Of a DNA stretch of 46,870 nt, positions 8,609-17,401 are shown in pieces. Position 1 is the stretch's first letter. Each line of letters begins with the position of its first letter. The translations under genes were made by a program, and so were the position numbers. The notes below the pieces were generated by a model, which saw nothing but the letters and a program-made list of their open reading frames with translations, was not told where the DNA came from and did not search any database. The DNA is taken from the NCBI GenBank assembly GCA_929200405.1, contig CAKMZF010000001.1, forward strand, positions 1 to 46,870. The letters are read 5' to 3'. The DNA comes from an uncultured Gammaproteobacteria bacterium (GTDB lineage Bacteria > Pseudomonadota > Gammaproteobacteria > Cardiobacteriales > CAKMZF01).

Positions 8609-9313
8609 TTAACCTCCCAAAAACATTTGTGCAACTTCTCTGTCTGCCAACAGGTCTTTCCCTGTGCCTTGGCGGCGATTTTTACCACTAGCTAAGACAT
8701 AACCTTTATCTGCAAAAGCCAATGCTTGTTTGGCATGTTGCTCCACTAACAATATGGCCACTCCGCTATCTCGAACATCTCTGGTGATGGTGAATATCTG
8801 CTCCATATATTTTGGGGATAGCCCTGCTGTGGGTTCATCTAGCAACAGTAATTTGGGTTCAAGCATCAATGCTCGACCCATGGCAACCATTTGTCGTTGA
8901 CCGCCAGAGAGATTGCCTGCTGCTACTTTGGCCTTGGTTTTCAGGTCTGGGAATAGCGTAAATATTTTCTCAATGCTATCATCAAAATTATCTTGGCGAA
9001 TAAAAGCTCCCATCTCTAGGTTTTCCAGTACGGTCATATCGCGAAATATATTATCTACCTGTGGAACATAGCAAATGCCACGTTTGACGATTTTATCTGG
9101 TGACCAATTGGTGATCTCTTCGCCATCAAAGTTGACACTGCCGTTTCTAATTTGCAGTAGTCCAAAAATCGCTTTCATTGCGGTGGATTTTCCTGCGCCA
9201 TTTGGGCCAACAATCACAGCGATTTCATCTTGCCCAACGTTCATATCAATGCCGTGGAGAATGTCTACTGGACCGTAGCCACCGCTGATAGACTTCATTT
9301 CTAATAAACTCAT
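8609..9313 (-). CDS. livF: ABC transporter ATP-binding protein LivF
   Basis: A 234-residue ATPase. Walker A is GPNGAGKS near 36-43, the signature is LSGGQRQM, and Walker B is LLLLDEPTAGLSP, with the switch His in VEQHAKQAL. The start ATG overlaps the livG stop as ATGA, a classic coupled junction. Length and motifs fit LivF rather than LivG, which has a longer helical insertion and the VNRT-type segment after Walker B. It energises uptake through LivHM from the cytoplasmic face. Confidence 0.93.
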   Translation of the reverse strand: MSLLEMKSISGGYGPVDILHGIDMNVGQDEIAVIVGPNGAGKSTAMKAIFGLLQIRNGSVNFDGEEITNWSPDKIVKRGICYVPQVDNIFRDMTVLENLEMGAFIRQDNFDDSIEKIFTLFPDLKTKAKVAAGNLSGGQRQMVAMGRALMLEPKLLLLDEPTAGLSPKYMEQIFTITRDVRDSGVAILLVEQHAKQALAFADKGYVLASGKNRRQGTGKDLLADREVAQMFLGG

Positions 9314-10104
9314 GCTATCTCTCCTACCGCAGAAGTATTGCTCTCGGGCGTGGCTTCTCCTAAATAGGCTTCTAGTACGCGAGGGTCTGACTTTACGGTT
9401 TGAAAGTCGCCTTGGATCACTACTTTACCTTCGGCCATGCAGACGACGTGATTACAGAGTTTTTCGATCATTTCCATGTCGTGTTCAATCAGTAAAAAAG
9501 TATAGCCGCGCTCTTGATTGAGAATTTGAATTTTTTGCTCGAGTTTACGCAGTAGAGTACGATTGACGCCTGCTGCTGGCTCGTCTAGTAAAACCAACTT
9601 GGCATCGGTCATCATAGTTCTACCCAGCTCTAATAGTTTTTTTTGACCGCCTGAAAGATTACTGGCTCTGACGTCCTTAACATGGATTAATTCCAAGAAC
9701 TCTAGGGTTTCTAATGCTTGCTTTTGCACCTGCTGTTCTTCGGATTTTATAGTTCTCCAATTAAACCAGTTATGCCAGAGACTCTCGCCTTTTTGCGTCG
9801 GTGGAACCATCATCAGGTTTTCCAAGGTTGTTAAACCACTAAACTCATGAGGGATTTGAAAAGTTCTAACCAAGCCTTCGTGAAACAAGCTATCAGCGGT
9901 AAGTGGGGTGACATCTTTTTCGCAAAAGGCAATGCGACCATGAGTAGGCTGTAAAGCTCCTGCGGCAAGATTAAATAAGGTGGTTTTTCCTGCGCCATTA
10001 GGACCGATAAGCCCGGTTATGCTGTCTTTTGCAACAGAAAAAGTACAACCATCTACGGCTTTGAAGTCACCAAAATGGATAGAGAGATTATTAAAACTCA
10101 GCAT
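9310..10104 (-). CDS. livG: ABC transporter ATP-binding protein LivG
   Basis: A 264-residue ATPase and the first gene of the liv run. It has Walker A GPNGAGKT near 34-41, the LivG-type region LVRTFQIPHEFSGLTTLENLMM, signature LSGGQKKLLELGR and Walker B LVLLDEPAAGVN. The tail EAYLGEA is typical. No periplasmic binding protein gene accompanies the four transporter genes in this window; upstream on this strand are only about 280 bases of noncoding sequence and a tRNA. The cognate binding protein must be elsewhere, or the complex shares one. Confidence 0.93.
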   Translation of the reverse strand: MLSFNNLSIHFGDFKAVDGCTFSVAKDSITGLIGPNGAGKTTLFNLAAGALQPTHGRIAFCEKDVTPLTADSLFHEGLVRTFQIPHEFSGLTTLENLMMVPPTQKGESLWHNWFNWRTIKSEEQQVQKQALETLEFLELIHVKDVRASNLSGGQKKLLELGRTMMTDAKLVLLDEPAAGVNRTLLRKLEQKIQILNQERGYTFLLIEHDMEMIEKLCNHVVCMAEGKVVIQGDFQTVKSDPRVLEAYLGEATPESNTSAVGEIA

Positions 10105-10341
10105 TTTTCACCATCGGTGAGTTAGAGGGCATAGTTCTATAGCATAGGGTGGAGAGATTTCGCATATAGTTAGGTTTTTTATTTTTAGGGGTATTGTACC
10201 TGTAAAAGTGTTATATCGTCTTCTTAAGGTGTTGCTGGAAATAACATCGTTACTTTCTGCAACTCTGCGACGGTTCTGCGCGCTAGGCTGGTTATGGTAA
10301 GTGTCGTAGTGGGAAAACTGCAGAATAAAATGTAATTGTGA

Positions 10342-10370
10342 TTGAGAATAAAAGTTGACTAAGGTATGCT
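10342..10370 (+). promoter_or_regulatory. Likely sigma70 promoter for tRNA-Arg
   Basis: A -35 box TTGAGA at 10342-10347 and a -10 box TATGCT at 10365-10370 are separated by 17 bases, placing transcription start about ten bases before the tRNA. Five of six -35 and four of six -10 positions match consensus. The spacing and location make this a credible tRNA promoter. A second TTGACT at 10354 is too close to the -10 box. Confidence 0.55.
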
Positions 10371-10386
10371 TTGCATCCTTCCAAAA

Positions 10387-10463
10387 CCACCCGTAGCTCA
10401 GCTGGATAGAGCGTTGCCCTCCGGAGGCAAAGGTCAGGGGTTCGAATCCCTTCGGGTGGGCCA
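10387..10463 (+). tRNA. tRNA-Arg (anticodon CCG)
   Basis: A full 77-base cloverleaf can be drawn. The acceptor strands CCACCCG and CGGGTGG pair over seven bases, with discriminator G and encoded CCA. The D-arm contains GCTCAGCTGGATAGAGC. The anticodon stem TTGCC/GGCAA encloses loop CTCCGGA, with anticodon CCG at 10421-10423. The T-arm is AGGGG-TTCGAAT-CCCTT. It reads CGG codons. The gene stands alone with no neighbouring tRNA, and I see no integrase or duplicated 3' end to suggest that it has been an integration site. Confidence 0.97.
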
Positions 10464-10548
10464 GTTCTACAATATCATTCTCTGCTAAAGCACTCTCTTG
10501 CACACTGTGCTATTGAGTCTCTATAGTCTTCGTTAGGTAGCGAAAAGA

Positions 10549-10581
10549 GTGTAAAGAGAGAAGCATATGTTCTCTCTACAC
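10549..10581. terminator. Hairpin between tRNA-Arg and the autotransporter gene
   Basis: GTGTA plus GAGAGAA on the left pair with TTCTCTC plus TACAC on the right around the loop GCATATG, with a two-base AA bulge. No run of T follows on either strand, so it is not a textbook intrinsic terminator. It lies between two convergent transcripts and may protect or end one of them. A shorter hairpin (AAGCAGA/TCTGCTT, 10622-10643) touches the autotransporter stop codon. Confidence 0.35.
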
Positions 10582-10642
10582 TATGTTTATGACTTATCTA
10601 TAATTTCTATACTCCGATGACAAGCAGATTACATGCTCTGCT

Positions 10643-12682
10643 TTAGTATTTATACTCAATCTGCAAGCCACCGCCAATGGTTGAATCATCACTGCGCAAA
10701 TCTGTGGTGATAAAACCGCCGATAGTGGTGTTGTTCTTGGCATAACTCAATCCAGCTGAGAGTACAATGCTGTCATCTTTGTTAGAGTTAGGGGTTACTG
10801 TGAAGCCGCCAACACCATTGCTTGGGGTGATTCTCAAACTGCCGTTATCAGCTATAAGATCTCTTTCGTACTTAGCTTCGCCCCAAAGGTTCACACCGTG
10901 ACCTTTGATTTCGGTGTCAATGGATGAGCGAACACCAATAGCAGCTTGTGCAGAAGTATGTTCAATATCTCCATAGCTAACTCCAGTATAATCAGTGCCA
11001 GACTCTGCGTATCCATCCACAGTGGTCTTGTGGTAATCAACCTGTGCGAAAGGCGTTATTTCCCAGTTGGAGCTATTCTTAACGTTAGTCCCTACCTCGA
11101 TAGTAACTCCTAAGTCTTTGCCTTTGGTGTTACCTTTATTTGACTTAACTGCCGATAAAATTTCAACCTTTCTTTCAACTGAGTCATAATCTTGGAAGTT
11201 AGCACTAGCTATACCACTAATATAAACTTTGCCAACATTGGTTTTTGCAAATACATTCAGTGAGAGGTTATTGCCTTCGAAGCTTGTACCAGTGCGACCT
11301 GCTGTTGAGACGTCAACGCTGTTATAACCTAGTGCTGCACCAGCTTCTAGTTTGTCAGAGAAAACTTTTACGGCACCAATCGTAGCACCGAGTATTTTCT
11401 GATTAGAAGTTTCACTTTGCTCATAGCGCAAGTCTGAGATTATTGCATCGCTGCGATTACCTTTGTGATGACGCTCTCTAAGTTCTTGGGTAATAACATC
11501 CGCTTGCATGCGCGCAGGTGTCGCGGCAAATTCGGCAACTTGAGTCGCTGAATCGCTAGCTTCTATGGTGCTTTGGATGAGCTGTGCCGCTGCGGTGGAG
11601 CCTGCAATGGTGGGATGGATGCCATCATTGAATAAAAGTGAAAACGGGCTAGGGGTGCCAGTAGTGGTGTTGAAACCTCGATCAGCGTCTTCAACACAAT
11701 AGATCTGAGGTAGATCTTGAGCGTTATAGCATGCCGCTGACTGATCAATATTTGCCAAACCAAATTCAGTTGGATTGGCAACCATATCAGCAAAAAAAGA
11801 ATTGAAATCGGGCATAATCACATTGCCGCCGATAGCATTTAATTTCTCTGCCAGCGAGGCATTGTAAGCATTAGTAGCATTGGTTCTTGCGGCGATAAAA
11901 TCAGCAGCACTGCCACCTGCCGCTTGTACTATTCCTGCTTGCAAAGAGGTTTCAGGAATATCTCCAATATCGGGCAGGTTGGGTACAATTACCAGTCCTG
12001 CACCCGCATCTGTCATTGCTGCGGCTCCTCGTGAAGTGAAGTCAGCAGCAGTGATCATATTTGTATTTATTGTATCAGTATCCATGATAGTGAATCCCGT
12101 TGGAACTGGAGCTGTGGGGTCAGTTCTATCGAAATCAACGATTGCTGAAGCTCGGATATCATTGCCACCCGAGCTAATTACAACAATAGCATTGGTCGCT
12201 TGGGAAGCATTGTCTCCCGCTAAGAAACCATCATTAACAACTGCGGGTACTGTAGTATCTGCGTTTAAAGCAACTGGAGGGGTTACTGCACCACCTGGAG
12301 CAACAATAGAGTTATAAACATTCTCAGCTAGGTAACCTCCAACGGCATAGTTGTATCCAGATGTTGGTCCAGGAATGGCACCAAAAGTGGCTGGCTGAGA
12401 GGGGCCTAAATTACTAAAACCTAAATTGGTTCCCAAAATTGTTGGGTAAGGATTCATATAATAACCATCGGAGCTACGATTGGTAAATCTTAGACGAGAA
12501 TCAGTTGGTACGCCCTCTATCCCGAGTAATGCGCCGGGGTCTATAAACTGCCCACCGTCTGCCAAGCTATCGCCAAATATGATCATATTGCTATAAGCTT
12601 GTGCTGAACTATGAGTGGCGGCTGTGCCGGCCAGTAGCGCACCTATGCTTAGAGTGAGTATTTTTTTCGTGAACACTTTCAT
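10643..12682 (-). CDS. GDSL-type esterase autotransporter (EstA-like)
   Basis: A 679-residue secreted enzyme. The signal peptide covers about residues 1-29 (ending SSAQA) and an AGGAG ribosome site precedes the ATG. The passenger is an SGNH/GDSL hydrolase: FGDSLADGG with nucleophile Ser39, an oxyanion Gly in YAVGGY, GGND at 172-175, and DGIHPT with Asp353 and His356. From about residue 400 to the end the sequence has the alternating pattern of an autotransporter beta-barrel and finishes in LQIEYKY, with the aromatic last residue needed for outer-membrane insertion. The predicted role is a lipase or esterase displayed on the cell surface, as for EstA of Pseudomonas. It is transcribed away from the LacI regulator and is probably an independent unit. 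Confidence 0.92.
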   Translation of the reverse strand: MKVFTKKILTLSIGALLAGTAATHSSAQAYSNMIIFGDSLADGGQFIDPGALLGIEGVPTDSRLRFTNRSSDGYYMNPYPTILGTNLGFSNLGPSQPATFGAIPGPTSGYNYAVGGYLAENVYNSIVAPGGAVTPPVALNADTTVPAVVNDGFLAGDNASQATNAIVVISSGGNDIRASAIVDFDRTDPTAPVPTGFTIMDTDTINTNMITAADFTSRGAAAMTDAGAGLVIVPNLPDIGDIPETSLQAGIVQAAGGSAADFIAARTNATNAYNASLAEKLNAIGGNVIMPDFNSFFADMVANPTEFGLANIDQSAACYNAQDLPQIYCVEDADRGFNTTTGTPSPFSLLFNDGIHPTIAGSTAAAQLIQSTIEASDSATQVAEFAATPARMQADVITQELRERHHKGNRSDAIISDLRYEQSETSNQKILGATIGAVKVFSDKLEAGAALGYNSVDVSTAGRTGTSFEGNNLSLNVFAKTNVGKVYISGIASANFQDYDSVERKVEILSAVKSNKGNTKGKDLGVTIEVGTNVKNSSNWEITPFAQVDYHKTTVDGYAESGTDYTGVSYGDIEHTSAQAAIGVRSSIDTEIKGHGVNLWGEAKYERDLIADNGSLRITPSNGVGGFTVTPNSNKDDSIVLSAGLSYAKNNTTIGGFITTDLRSDDSTIGGGLQIEYKY

Positions 12683-12951
12683 TGATTCTCCTGAGTATTG
12701 AACTAGCTGGGGCTTAAATAAATATTATTAATTGCTCCAGATGTTTTTTTGTCGCGAGCTTATAGCTTATCTTAAACTTGCAGACAGAATACTATGATAT
12801 AAAAGATTAGTGATTCATGTCAAATTTATCTTAGCACTGTCTAGTTGTGAGATTTTTGTAGTAATCTTATATAGGTTGCTGTGCAACTGTGGTTTATTTT
12901 TTAGAGGTATTAAGAAGTAAACTTTCGTTAAATCTGTGGTATTTTATATTC

Positions 12952-13962
12952 ATGGAAAAAAAGAAAAAAAATCCAGTAACCTCTATACAAGTGGCGAAAT
13001 TGGCAAATGTTTCCCAATCTGCGGTTAGTCGAACTTTTACAGCAGGGGCAAGCGTTGCTCCTGCGACAAAAGCACGAGTATTGGCAGCTGCCAAGGCGTT
13101 GGGTTATCGACCAAATGTGATCGCAAGGTCATTAATTAGTGGTCAATCGAAAACCGTGGGGTTGGTCGTGGCATATCTTGAGAATCATTTTTATCCCCTG
13201 ATGATTCAGCAGCTATCTCATGCCTTGCAGGCGGATGGCTATCATGTGCTGTTGTTTATGGCAGAGTCTGGTCAACAAGATGCTGTTATTGAACAAATAC
13301 TGCAATATCAGATAGATGGTGTGGTATTGGCTTCGGTTACACTGTCTTCGCACATCGCTGAGGAGTGTGCCAACATCGGGGTGCCGGTAGTGCTATTTAA
13401 TCGATATGTCCCTGATGAGGTACAAGCCAGCACAGTAACTTCGAATAACGAAGCTGGCGGCAGGTTAGTGGCACAAAGGTTAGTTCAAGCAGGGCATAAG
13501 CGCATCAGCTTTGTGGCGGGCAATGTGAACTCGTCGACCAATCAGGATAGAGAGCGGGGGTTTATCGCCAGTTTGAATGCAGAAGGTATCGAGCTTTGGT
13601 CTACAGCCATTGGTAAATATCGTTTCTTGGCTGCTGCCGAAGCTACTCGCGAGATTTTGGCTAAAAAACCGTACCCCGATGCAATCTTTGTAGCCAATGA
13701 TCACATGGCATTTGCGGTGATGGATGTTATTCGCGATGAGTATAAGCTGCGCATCCCCGAGGATATTGCAGTAGTTGGCTTTGACAATGTGCCGGAGTCT
13801 AATTGGGGAGCTTATAGTTTGACAACGGTTGAGCAGCCACTAACGGAAATGGTTGCAGCAACTGCCGAGATATTACTACAACAAATGAAAGATAAAAAAG
13901 TTACGCCGACCCATAAAGTATTCGATACTCAGCTGATTGTGCGTAAATCCGCAGAAATTTAG
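12952..13962 (+). CDS. LacI family transcriptional regulator
   Basis: A 336-residue regulator. I start at ATG 12952; the longer frame from GTG 12889 adds a hydrophobic leader foreign to the family. The helix-turn-helix lies at about 11-30 (SIQVAKLANVSQSAVSRTFT), the hinge helix follows GYRPNVIARSL, and a periplasmic-binding-protein-like sensor fills the rest, with NNEAGGRLVAQRL and VVGFDNVPESNWGAYSLTTV. The hinge region has VIARSL, in which the family's minor-groove Leu is present. LacI proteins mostly sense sugars, polyols or their phosphates. It ends 19 bases from the convergent amidohydrolase gene. The operator at 16032-16051 is the likely binding site, so it probably represses both arms of the island. 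Confidence 0.93.
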   Translation: MEKKKKNPVTSIQVAKLANVSQSAVSRTFTAGASVAPATKARVLAAAKALGYRPNVIARSLISGQSKTVGLVVAYLENHFYPLMIQQLSHALQADGYHVLLFMAESGQQDAVIEQILQYQIDGVVLASVTLSSHIAEECANIGVPVVLFNRYVPDEVQASTVTSNNEAGGRLVAQRLVQAGHKRISFVAGNVNSSTNQDRERGFIASLNAEGIELWSTAIGKYRFLAAAEATREILAKKPYPDAIFVANDHMAFAVMDVIRDEYKLRIPEDIAVVGFDNVPESNWGAYSLTTVEQPLTEMVAATAEILLQQMKDKKVTPTHKVFDTQLIVRKSAEI

Positions 13963-13981
13963 AGACAGTAATTTATGTGGT

Positions 13982-14902
13982 TTAATGCCGATCTAAGTGA
14001 TAAAAACGTTTGGCATTTTCTGCGAACAGCAAGGTAATTTGATCGTCATTCAGACCGCTTGTTTTGGCACATTGCAATAGTTCGTCGACGACCTCATCAT
14101 AGCTTTTCATTAGCTTATCAACTGGATAATTACTGCCAAACATCATTCTCTCTACGCCAAATTGTGCTAATAAAGTATCAAATAGCGTTTGAATGCTATT
14201 GGCTGACCAGTTCGTATCAAACATGCCAAATCCTGAGAGTTTGACGTGGCAGTTTGGTAAAGCAGCGAGGTGTTGCATAGCTGTTGTCCAGCCTTGTAAT
14301 CCCTGCTCAGTTTGGTCATAAGGGCTGCCAGCATGGTCTATAGCGATTGGCACGGTGGGATACTGTGCCAGAAAGTTAGCAGCTGACTGCATTTGCTCAG
14401 GGTATAGCTGTAAATCAAAACTCAGTCGATGTTTGGCTAATAAAGTAAAGTTCTCGCGCCATTGCGGATTTTCTAGGTATTTTTCTTTGGTAAAACTGAT
14501 GCTAGGGTTATCGCTGAGTTTGCTGAGGATTTGACGGACACCTCTGAAGTTTGGCAATGCAAGGTAGCGATGTAGCGTTTTCTCAACTATGGTAGTGTTG
14601 GCACTAAGGTCTAAAAAACCGATATGTACTAGTGGCAATTGATTAGCTAGGGAGTGTTCCTCAAGCCAGAGAGATTCGATGACAGGGTCTGCAATAGCGC
14701 CGTCAGCTTGCACATGAATAGAGCCAATGATCTGATGGTGCTGAGACTCGTCCTGAAACTCAGGCGCCAAATAATCTCGTTGTATTGCAGTGGGGTCTCC
14801 AAATGGTTTGATCGCACCAATATTTTTTAACCAGACATATTCTATGCCAAGAGAATCAGAATCAGGACACCAGAGATGGTGATGAGCATCAATAATTTCC
14901 AT
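13982..14902 (-). CDS. Amidohydrolase family protein, lactonase type (COG3618-like)
   Basis: About 306 residues. I start at the ATG giving MEIIDAHHHLW because GGAGAG lies upstream and the family begins there; an ATG 18 bases earlier overlaps the upstream gene. The fold is a TIM-barrel amidohydrolase of the group with 2-pyrone-4,6-dicarboxylate hydrolase and L-rhamnono/L-fuconolactonases. Visible features are the HHH motif at strand one, SIHVQAD, FRGVRQIL, AIDHAGSP and MFGSNYPVDKL. In many relatives the last motif carries a catalytic Asp (GSDWP); here it is Asn, as I recall for one subgroup. A lactone ring-opening step in the island's pathway is the likeliest role. It is translated after the double-SnoaL gene from the divergent promoter. 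Confidence 0.8.
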   Translation of the reverse strand: MEIIDAHHHLWCPDSDSLGIEYVWLKNIGAIKPFGDPTAIQRDYLAPEFQDESQHHQIIGSIHVQADGAIADPVIESLWLEEHSLANQLPLVHIGFLDLSANTTIVEKTLHRYLALPNFRGVRQILSKLSDNPSISFTKEKYLENPQWRENFTLLAKHRLSFDLQLYPEQMQSAANFLAQYPTVPIAIDHAGSPYDQTEQGLQGWTTAMQHLAALPNCHVKLSGFGMFDTNWSANSIQTLFDTLLAQFGVERMMFGSNYPVDKLMKSYDEVVDELLQCAKTSGLNDDQITLLFAENAKRFYHLDRH

Positions 14903-14909
14903 AATATTT

Positions 14910-15944
14910 TTACTCTCCATATCCCTCTGGTAAGTTCAGCGCAGGCTGACCACGCAGATGTTTGAGTCTGGCAAATACATCAAAACCCATTTGTTTTAAC
15001 ATGTGAATAATATCAATTGGCACCCAGTTTTCGGCGATTCTTCCATCTACGAGATGGTAAAAGTCCATTACGCGCATTTGTATAACTTTGCCAGTCGCTG
15101 GCATGCCAAGCCATTCGCCTAGATGTGTGCCTGTCACAGAGGGCCAGCCCCCTGTGACAACGTAATCACCGTCACCAATTCTGACATAGTGGCCGCTGCC
15201 TTGACGATCAGGAAAGCCTACTAAGAAGGGGATTTGATGGTGGGCACGAAATCCGGACATGCTGCGTGTGGTACCAATTCCTGCCGGACCATACCAAAGG
15301 AAATTGTCTGTCCAATATTGTTGGTGTTGCATGCTATTTAAATCTTTGCCATCGAAGCTGAGAAGGGCATTGTGCATGGCAATCACGGTATTAAATGCGC
15401 TATCGCCTTGTGCTGGTTCACTGCTGTTGAGTCTAACGCCATCATGAGTAGCAGGGTGCTGCCACATGCCTTCGGCACCTAGAGAGGGCATTAATGGCCA
15501 GACGTTGGCTTGTCGCATTAAATCTAGTAGATCAAAAAGCACATATGAGTGTGCGATTTTGCCATCCACTATTGAATGTACTTCACAACTACGCAAGGTG
15601 ACTACGCCTTTTGTTGCTGGAATGCCACAGAGATCTTGCTGAAAAGTGCCTTGGTAACAGCCCATACTGGCAACTAAGATTCTACCAGTTAATGCTTCTG
15701 ATACGCGGTTATCGGCTTTGCTTTCGCCTACGACAAATATGCTATCTCGGCGCTCCATATCGGGTAGGGCTGTTCTGAGTTGCTGCCAGATTGCAGAAAT
15801 GTCAGTATGGCCTTGCACTTCATTAAAAGGGTGGCAGCCCCACCATTGAGCATCGCTATGGTAGCAGTTACTGACGTCGCCATCTTTGCTAAGCTGGTGT
15901 AGTTGTTGGTAAGTTTGTTGCTTTATTTGAGTGAAATCAGTCAC
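14910..15944 (-). CDS. Double SnoaL-like (NTF2-fold) protein A
   Basis: A 344-residue protein with two SnoaL/NTF2-fold domains, about 5-150 and 185-330. The second contains WYGPAGIGT, GFRAHHQIPFL, MPATGKVIQMRVMDFYHLVDGRIAENWV and a closing DVFARLKH. These motifs recur in the protein at 22803-23879, so the two are paralogues. The fold covers polyketide cyclases, ketosteroid-isomerase-like enzymes, dehydratases and dehydrohalogenases, and also non-enzymes. No signal peptide is present, so it is cytoplasmic. It is first in the minus-strand pair and faces the ABC importer operon across the operator region. Isomerase, dehydratase or aldol-type chemistry on the imported compound is plausible, but the reaction is unknown. 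Confidence 0.8.
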   Translation of the reverse strand: MTDFTQIKQQTYQQLHQLSKDGDVSNCYHSDAQWWGCHPFNEVQGHTDISAIWQQLRTALPDMERRDSIFVVGESKADNRVSEALTGRILVASMGCYQGTFQQDLCGIPATKGVVTLRSCEVHSIVDGKIAHSYVLFDLLDLMRQANVWPLMPSLGAEGMWQHPATHDGVRLNSSEPAQGDSAFNTVIAMHNALLSFDGKDLNSMQHQQYWTDNFLWYGPAGIGTTRSMSGFRAHHQIPFLVGFPDRQGSGHYVRIGDGDYVVTGGWPSVTGTHLGEWLGMPATGKVIQMRVMDFYHLVDGRIAENWVPIDIIHMLKQMGFDVFARLKHLRGQPALNLPEGYGE

Positions 15945-16031
15945 GATATTGAGTGCTCCATAGCTCTGGGGTTACTAAAAATCCCGCTTTTTTGATGCGC
16001 GGCATTCTATCTCAAAAAATTTTGAGAAACA

Positions 16032-16051
16032 GTTTGCATTCGTATGCAAAC
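16032..16051. promoter_or_regulatory. LacI-type operator in the divergent promoter
   Basis: Perfect arms GTTTGCAT and ATGCAAAC flank the centre TCGT, giving a 20-base site with a central CG, the usual form of LacI/GalR-family operators. It lies in the 317-base region (15945-16261) between the double-SnoaL gene on minus and the ABC ATPase gene on plus, and the LacI gene is nearby. Another perfect palindrome, AAAGATATCTTT, lies at 16109-16120 in the same region. The rest is AT-rich, and I did not fix -10 and -35 boxes with confidence. Confidence 0.65.
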
Positions 16052-16261
16052 GATGGCAAGATATTTCTACTCGTTTTTTAATTGCAATATTATAAAGATT
16101 GATTTACGAAAGATATCTTTTATAAATATTCATAAACACTAAAAATAAGCGTGGACTTTTTATAAGGTAGATTTTAGAGGCTATTTGGCGCTAATCATCT
16201 GAATAGCCTTATCATTGAATTGCAAAGAGTTACGTAATGAAAAGCAGGAATTGGGAGTAGT

Positions 16262-17317
16262 ATGGCTGAGATCAATCTAAAAGGTATCTGTAAACGCTGG
16301 GGAAGTTTTGTCGGCGTACATGACTTTAATCTCAAGATTGCTGATCGAGAATTTTTGGTATTGCTTGGACCGTCTGGCTGTGGCAAAACCACCACAATGC
16401 GCATGATTGCTGGCCTTGAAGATATAACCGAGGGTGAGATAACGATTGACGGTAAAGTTGTGAATAACTTAGAGCCTAAAGATCGCGATATAGCTATGGT
16501 GTTTCAGTCCTATGGTTTATATCCGAATATGAATGTTTATGAAAATATTCGGTTTCCGCTCAAAGTTCGCAAAATAGACCCTGCTACCCATGATGAGAAA
16601 GTAATGAAAGCTGCGGAGCGCTCTGAGCTTGTTGACTTCTTACACCGCAAACCAGCTGAGTTATCCGGTGGACAGCGCCAAAGAGTGGCACTTGCCAGAG
16701 CGATTGTTCGCGAGCCGAGTGTGTTTTTGATGGATGAGCCGCTATCTAACCTGGATGCTAAGTTAAGGGTCTCCACTCGTGCACAGATTAAGAATCTTCA
16801 GCATGAGCTAAAAGTAACCACTATTTACGTCACCCATGATCAAATTGAGGCCATGACTTTGGCAGATCGTGTTGTGGTGATGAAAAAAGGTTTAATACAA
16901 CAGGTTGGTGTGCCAACAGAAATATATGACAAACCTGCCAATGCGTTTGTGGCAAGTTTTATCGGTTCTCCGGCTATGAATTTGTTGGAGGGGGAAATAT
17001 CTGATGGCACTTTTACTGGCAAGAATGTATCGGTGTCGGGTTTCCCCAAAACGCTTAGCGGCAAAATTACTTTAGGTTTCCGTGCTGAGGATGCCACAAT
17101 TAATGCAACGGAGTCTGCGGAAGTGAATTCAGCTGTGTATAGTTTTGAGCTACTGGGGGATGCTACCATGGTAAATGTAAAAGCAGGTGGCGCGTTAATT
17201 TCAGTAAAAGCGGAAAAAACCTTTAGGGCGGGGATTGGAGAGAATGTTTCTATTTCAGTTCCTGTAGATATCTGCCATTTATTCTCAGCGGAGGATGGCA
17301 TGAGAGTTGAGTTCTAA
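16262..17317 (+). CDS. CUT1-type sugar ABC transporter ATP-binding protein (UgpC/MalK-like)
   Basis: A 351-residue ATPase, the first gene of the importer operon, with GGGAG before the ATG. Walker A is GPSGCGKT near 36-43, the Q-loop is MVFQSYGLYPNMNVYENI, the signature LSGGQRQRVALARAIVR, and Walker B VFLMDEPLSNLDAKLR, followed by YVTHDQIEAMTLADR. The C-terminal 110 residues form the TOBE/OB regulatory domain typical of MalK/UgpC. This architecture is specific to carbohydrate, polyol and glycerol-phosphate importers. It pairs with the two permeases and the binding protein downstream and drives uptake of the island's substrate. Confidence 0.93.
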   Translation: MAEINLKGICKRWGSFVGVHDFNLKIADREFLVLLGPSGCGKTTTMRMIAGLEDITEGEITIDGKVVNNLEPKDRDIAMVFQSYGLYPNMNVYENIRFPLKVRKIDPATHDEKVMKAAERSELVDFLHRKPAELSGGQRQRVALARAIVREPSVFLMDEPLSNLDAKLRVSTRAQIKNLQHELKVTTIYVTHDQIEAMTLADRVVVMKKGLIQQVGVPTEIYDKPANAFVASFIGSPAMNLLEGEISDGTFTGKNVSVSGFPKTLSGKITLGFRAEDATINATESAEVNSAVYSFELLGDATMVNVKAGGALISVKAEKTFRAGIGENVSISVPVDICHLFSAEDGMRVEF

Positions 17318-17345
17318 GACTCAATTTCCACTCGGCTTTAGCCGA
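17307..17345 (+). promoter_or_regulatory. Two small hairpins between importer ATPase and binding-protein genes
   Basis: TTGAGT (17307-17312) and ACTCAA (17319-17324) pair around the ATPase stop codon, and TCGGC (17332-17336) pairs with GCCGA (17341-17345) around TTTA. No T-run follows, so they are not classic terminators. They may stabilise the ends of processed transcripts and help raise the level of the binding-protein mRNA. Confidence 0.3.
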
Positions 17346-17401
17346 TAATAATAGAGTGTCGTAAGGCAATTGTAATACTAGCAAAAACTAGGGAGAGAAT
17401 A

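Noticed and set aside
10387-10463. tRNA-Arg as an attachment site of an integrated element
   Set aside because: No integrase gene and no second copy of the tRNA 3' end were seen in the flanks.
10108-10503. A 131-residue open frame on the minus strand with HPKGFEPLTFASGG
   Set aside because: It is the reverse translation of the tRNA-Arg gene, a well-known spurious protein motif in annotations.
11880-12317. A long open frame on the plus strand inside the autotransporter gene
   Set aside because: It is antisense to the conserved SGNH passenger and has low-complexity Ala/Pro/Val composition with no family match.
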